A stretch of 64,000 nucleotides of DNA. Origin: Streptoalloteichus hindustanus. Its GTDB lineage: Bacteria; Actinomycetota; Actinomycetes; Mycobacteriales; Pseudonocardiaceae. Under the pieces are notes generated by a model. That model was not told where the DNA came from. It saw only the letters and a list, made by a program, of their open reading frames with translations, and made no database searches. The stretch's first letter is position 1; each line of letters opens with the position of its first letter. A program made the position numbers and the translations under genes. This document shows positions 63,957 through 64,000 of the stretch, one piece after another. The DNA is taken from assembly GCF_900129375.1 (NCBI RefSeq), contig NZ_FQVN01000018.1, positions 30,253-94,252 on the forward strand. Reading direction: 5' to 3'.

Positions 63957-64000
63957 GGGGACGGGGACGGGGACGGGGACGGGGACGGGGACGGGGACGG
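63957..64000. repeat. GGGGAC hexamer microsatellite, cut by the window end
   Basis: At least seven uninterrupted copies of GGGGAC begin at 63957 and run off the window. It lies just after the pentapeptide gene, outside any gene seen. Such G-rich repeats slip easily and may form quadruplex structures; length will vary among strains. Confidence 0.85.

Overview
This window is chromosomal DNA from a high-GC actinobacterium. The best guess is a member of the Pseudonocardiaceae (Saccharothrix, Actinosynnema or Lentzea type). That placement is inferred from codon usage strongly biased to G/C at third positions, the many GTG starts, XRE-DUF5753/DUF397 gene sets, ATP-binding LuxR (LAL) regulators, EspG and DUF3558 proteins, and a block (citrate synthase, serC, sepH, DUF2537, TrmH-type methyltransferase) that matches Mycobacterium tuberculosis Rv0881-Rv0889c in content. 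No rRNA, tRNA, CRISPR array or intact insertion sequence was found.

1-3.8 kb: an operon cut by the window edge with a soluble FtsK/SpoIIIE-type ATPase between two small helical proteins, followed by a duplicated stem-loop and a regular array of a CGTATACG-containing motif. 3.9-7.7 kb: three regulator/enzyme units (TetR with a quinone-oxidoreductase-like enzyme, HxlR, AlaA-like aminotransferase). 7.7-13.2 kb: two tandem paralogous LAL regulators. 13.4-14.3 kb: a lower-GC gene for a DUF3800-like protein, flanked by a roughly 100-bp direct repeat with apparently conserved hairpins. 14.4-18.3 kb: glycerol metabolism (FAD oxidase, TetR, GlpD). 18.5-21.3 kb: an ABC exporter operon with a strong terminator. 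21.5-23.7 kb: an ESX-substrate-like pair plus a lipoprotein. 23.7-27.9 kb: photolyase, main citrate synthase, PfkB sugar kinase.

28-33.5 kb is a second accessory block, visibly lower in GC: a small orphan gene, XRE-DUF397-DUF397, then EspG, a small helical protein, two DUF3558 lipoproteins and a WXG/PPE-like protein with a Pro/Gly-rich tail. This looks like a type VII secretion accessory set without its core machinery. 33.5-41.3 kb holds housekeeping and transport genes (amidohydrolase, TetR, CPBP protease, mutarotase, APC permease, MFS, PdxH). 42-46.6 kb and 53.1-54.6 kb carry the conserved core block. Inserted between its parts are a reductase/YciI pair under a LysR regulator and a heterodimeric ABC exporter with one degenerate ATP site. 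54.8-64 kb: glutamate-cysteine ligase family protein, WYL regulator with a tiny divergent gene, superoxide dismutase with a Nur-box-like promoter, a truncated fetB remnant ending in an orphan iron box, MarR-MFS, NCS2 purine permease with DUF2530, a pentapeptide protein and a hexamer microsatellite running off the end.

The most unusual signals are the hairpin-bearing direct repeats around the DUF3800-like gene, a dispersed GTCC-N5-GGAC palindrome with an AT-rich centre scattered through unrelated coding regions, the three-domain EccC-like ATPase cassette, and the fetB/iron-box junction.
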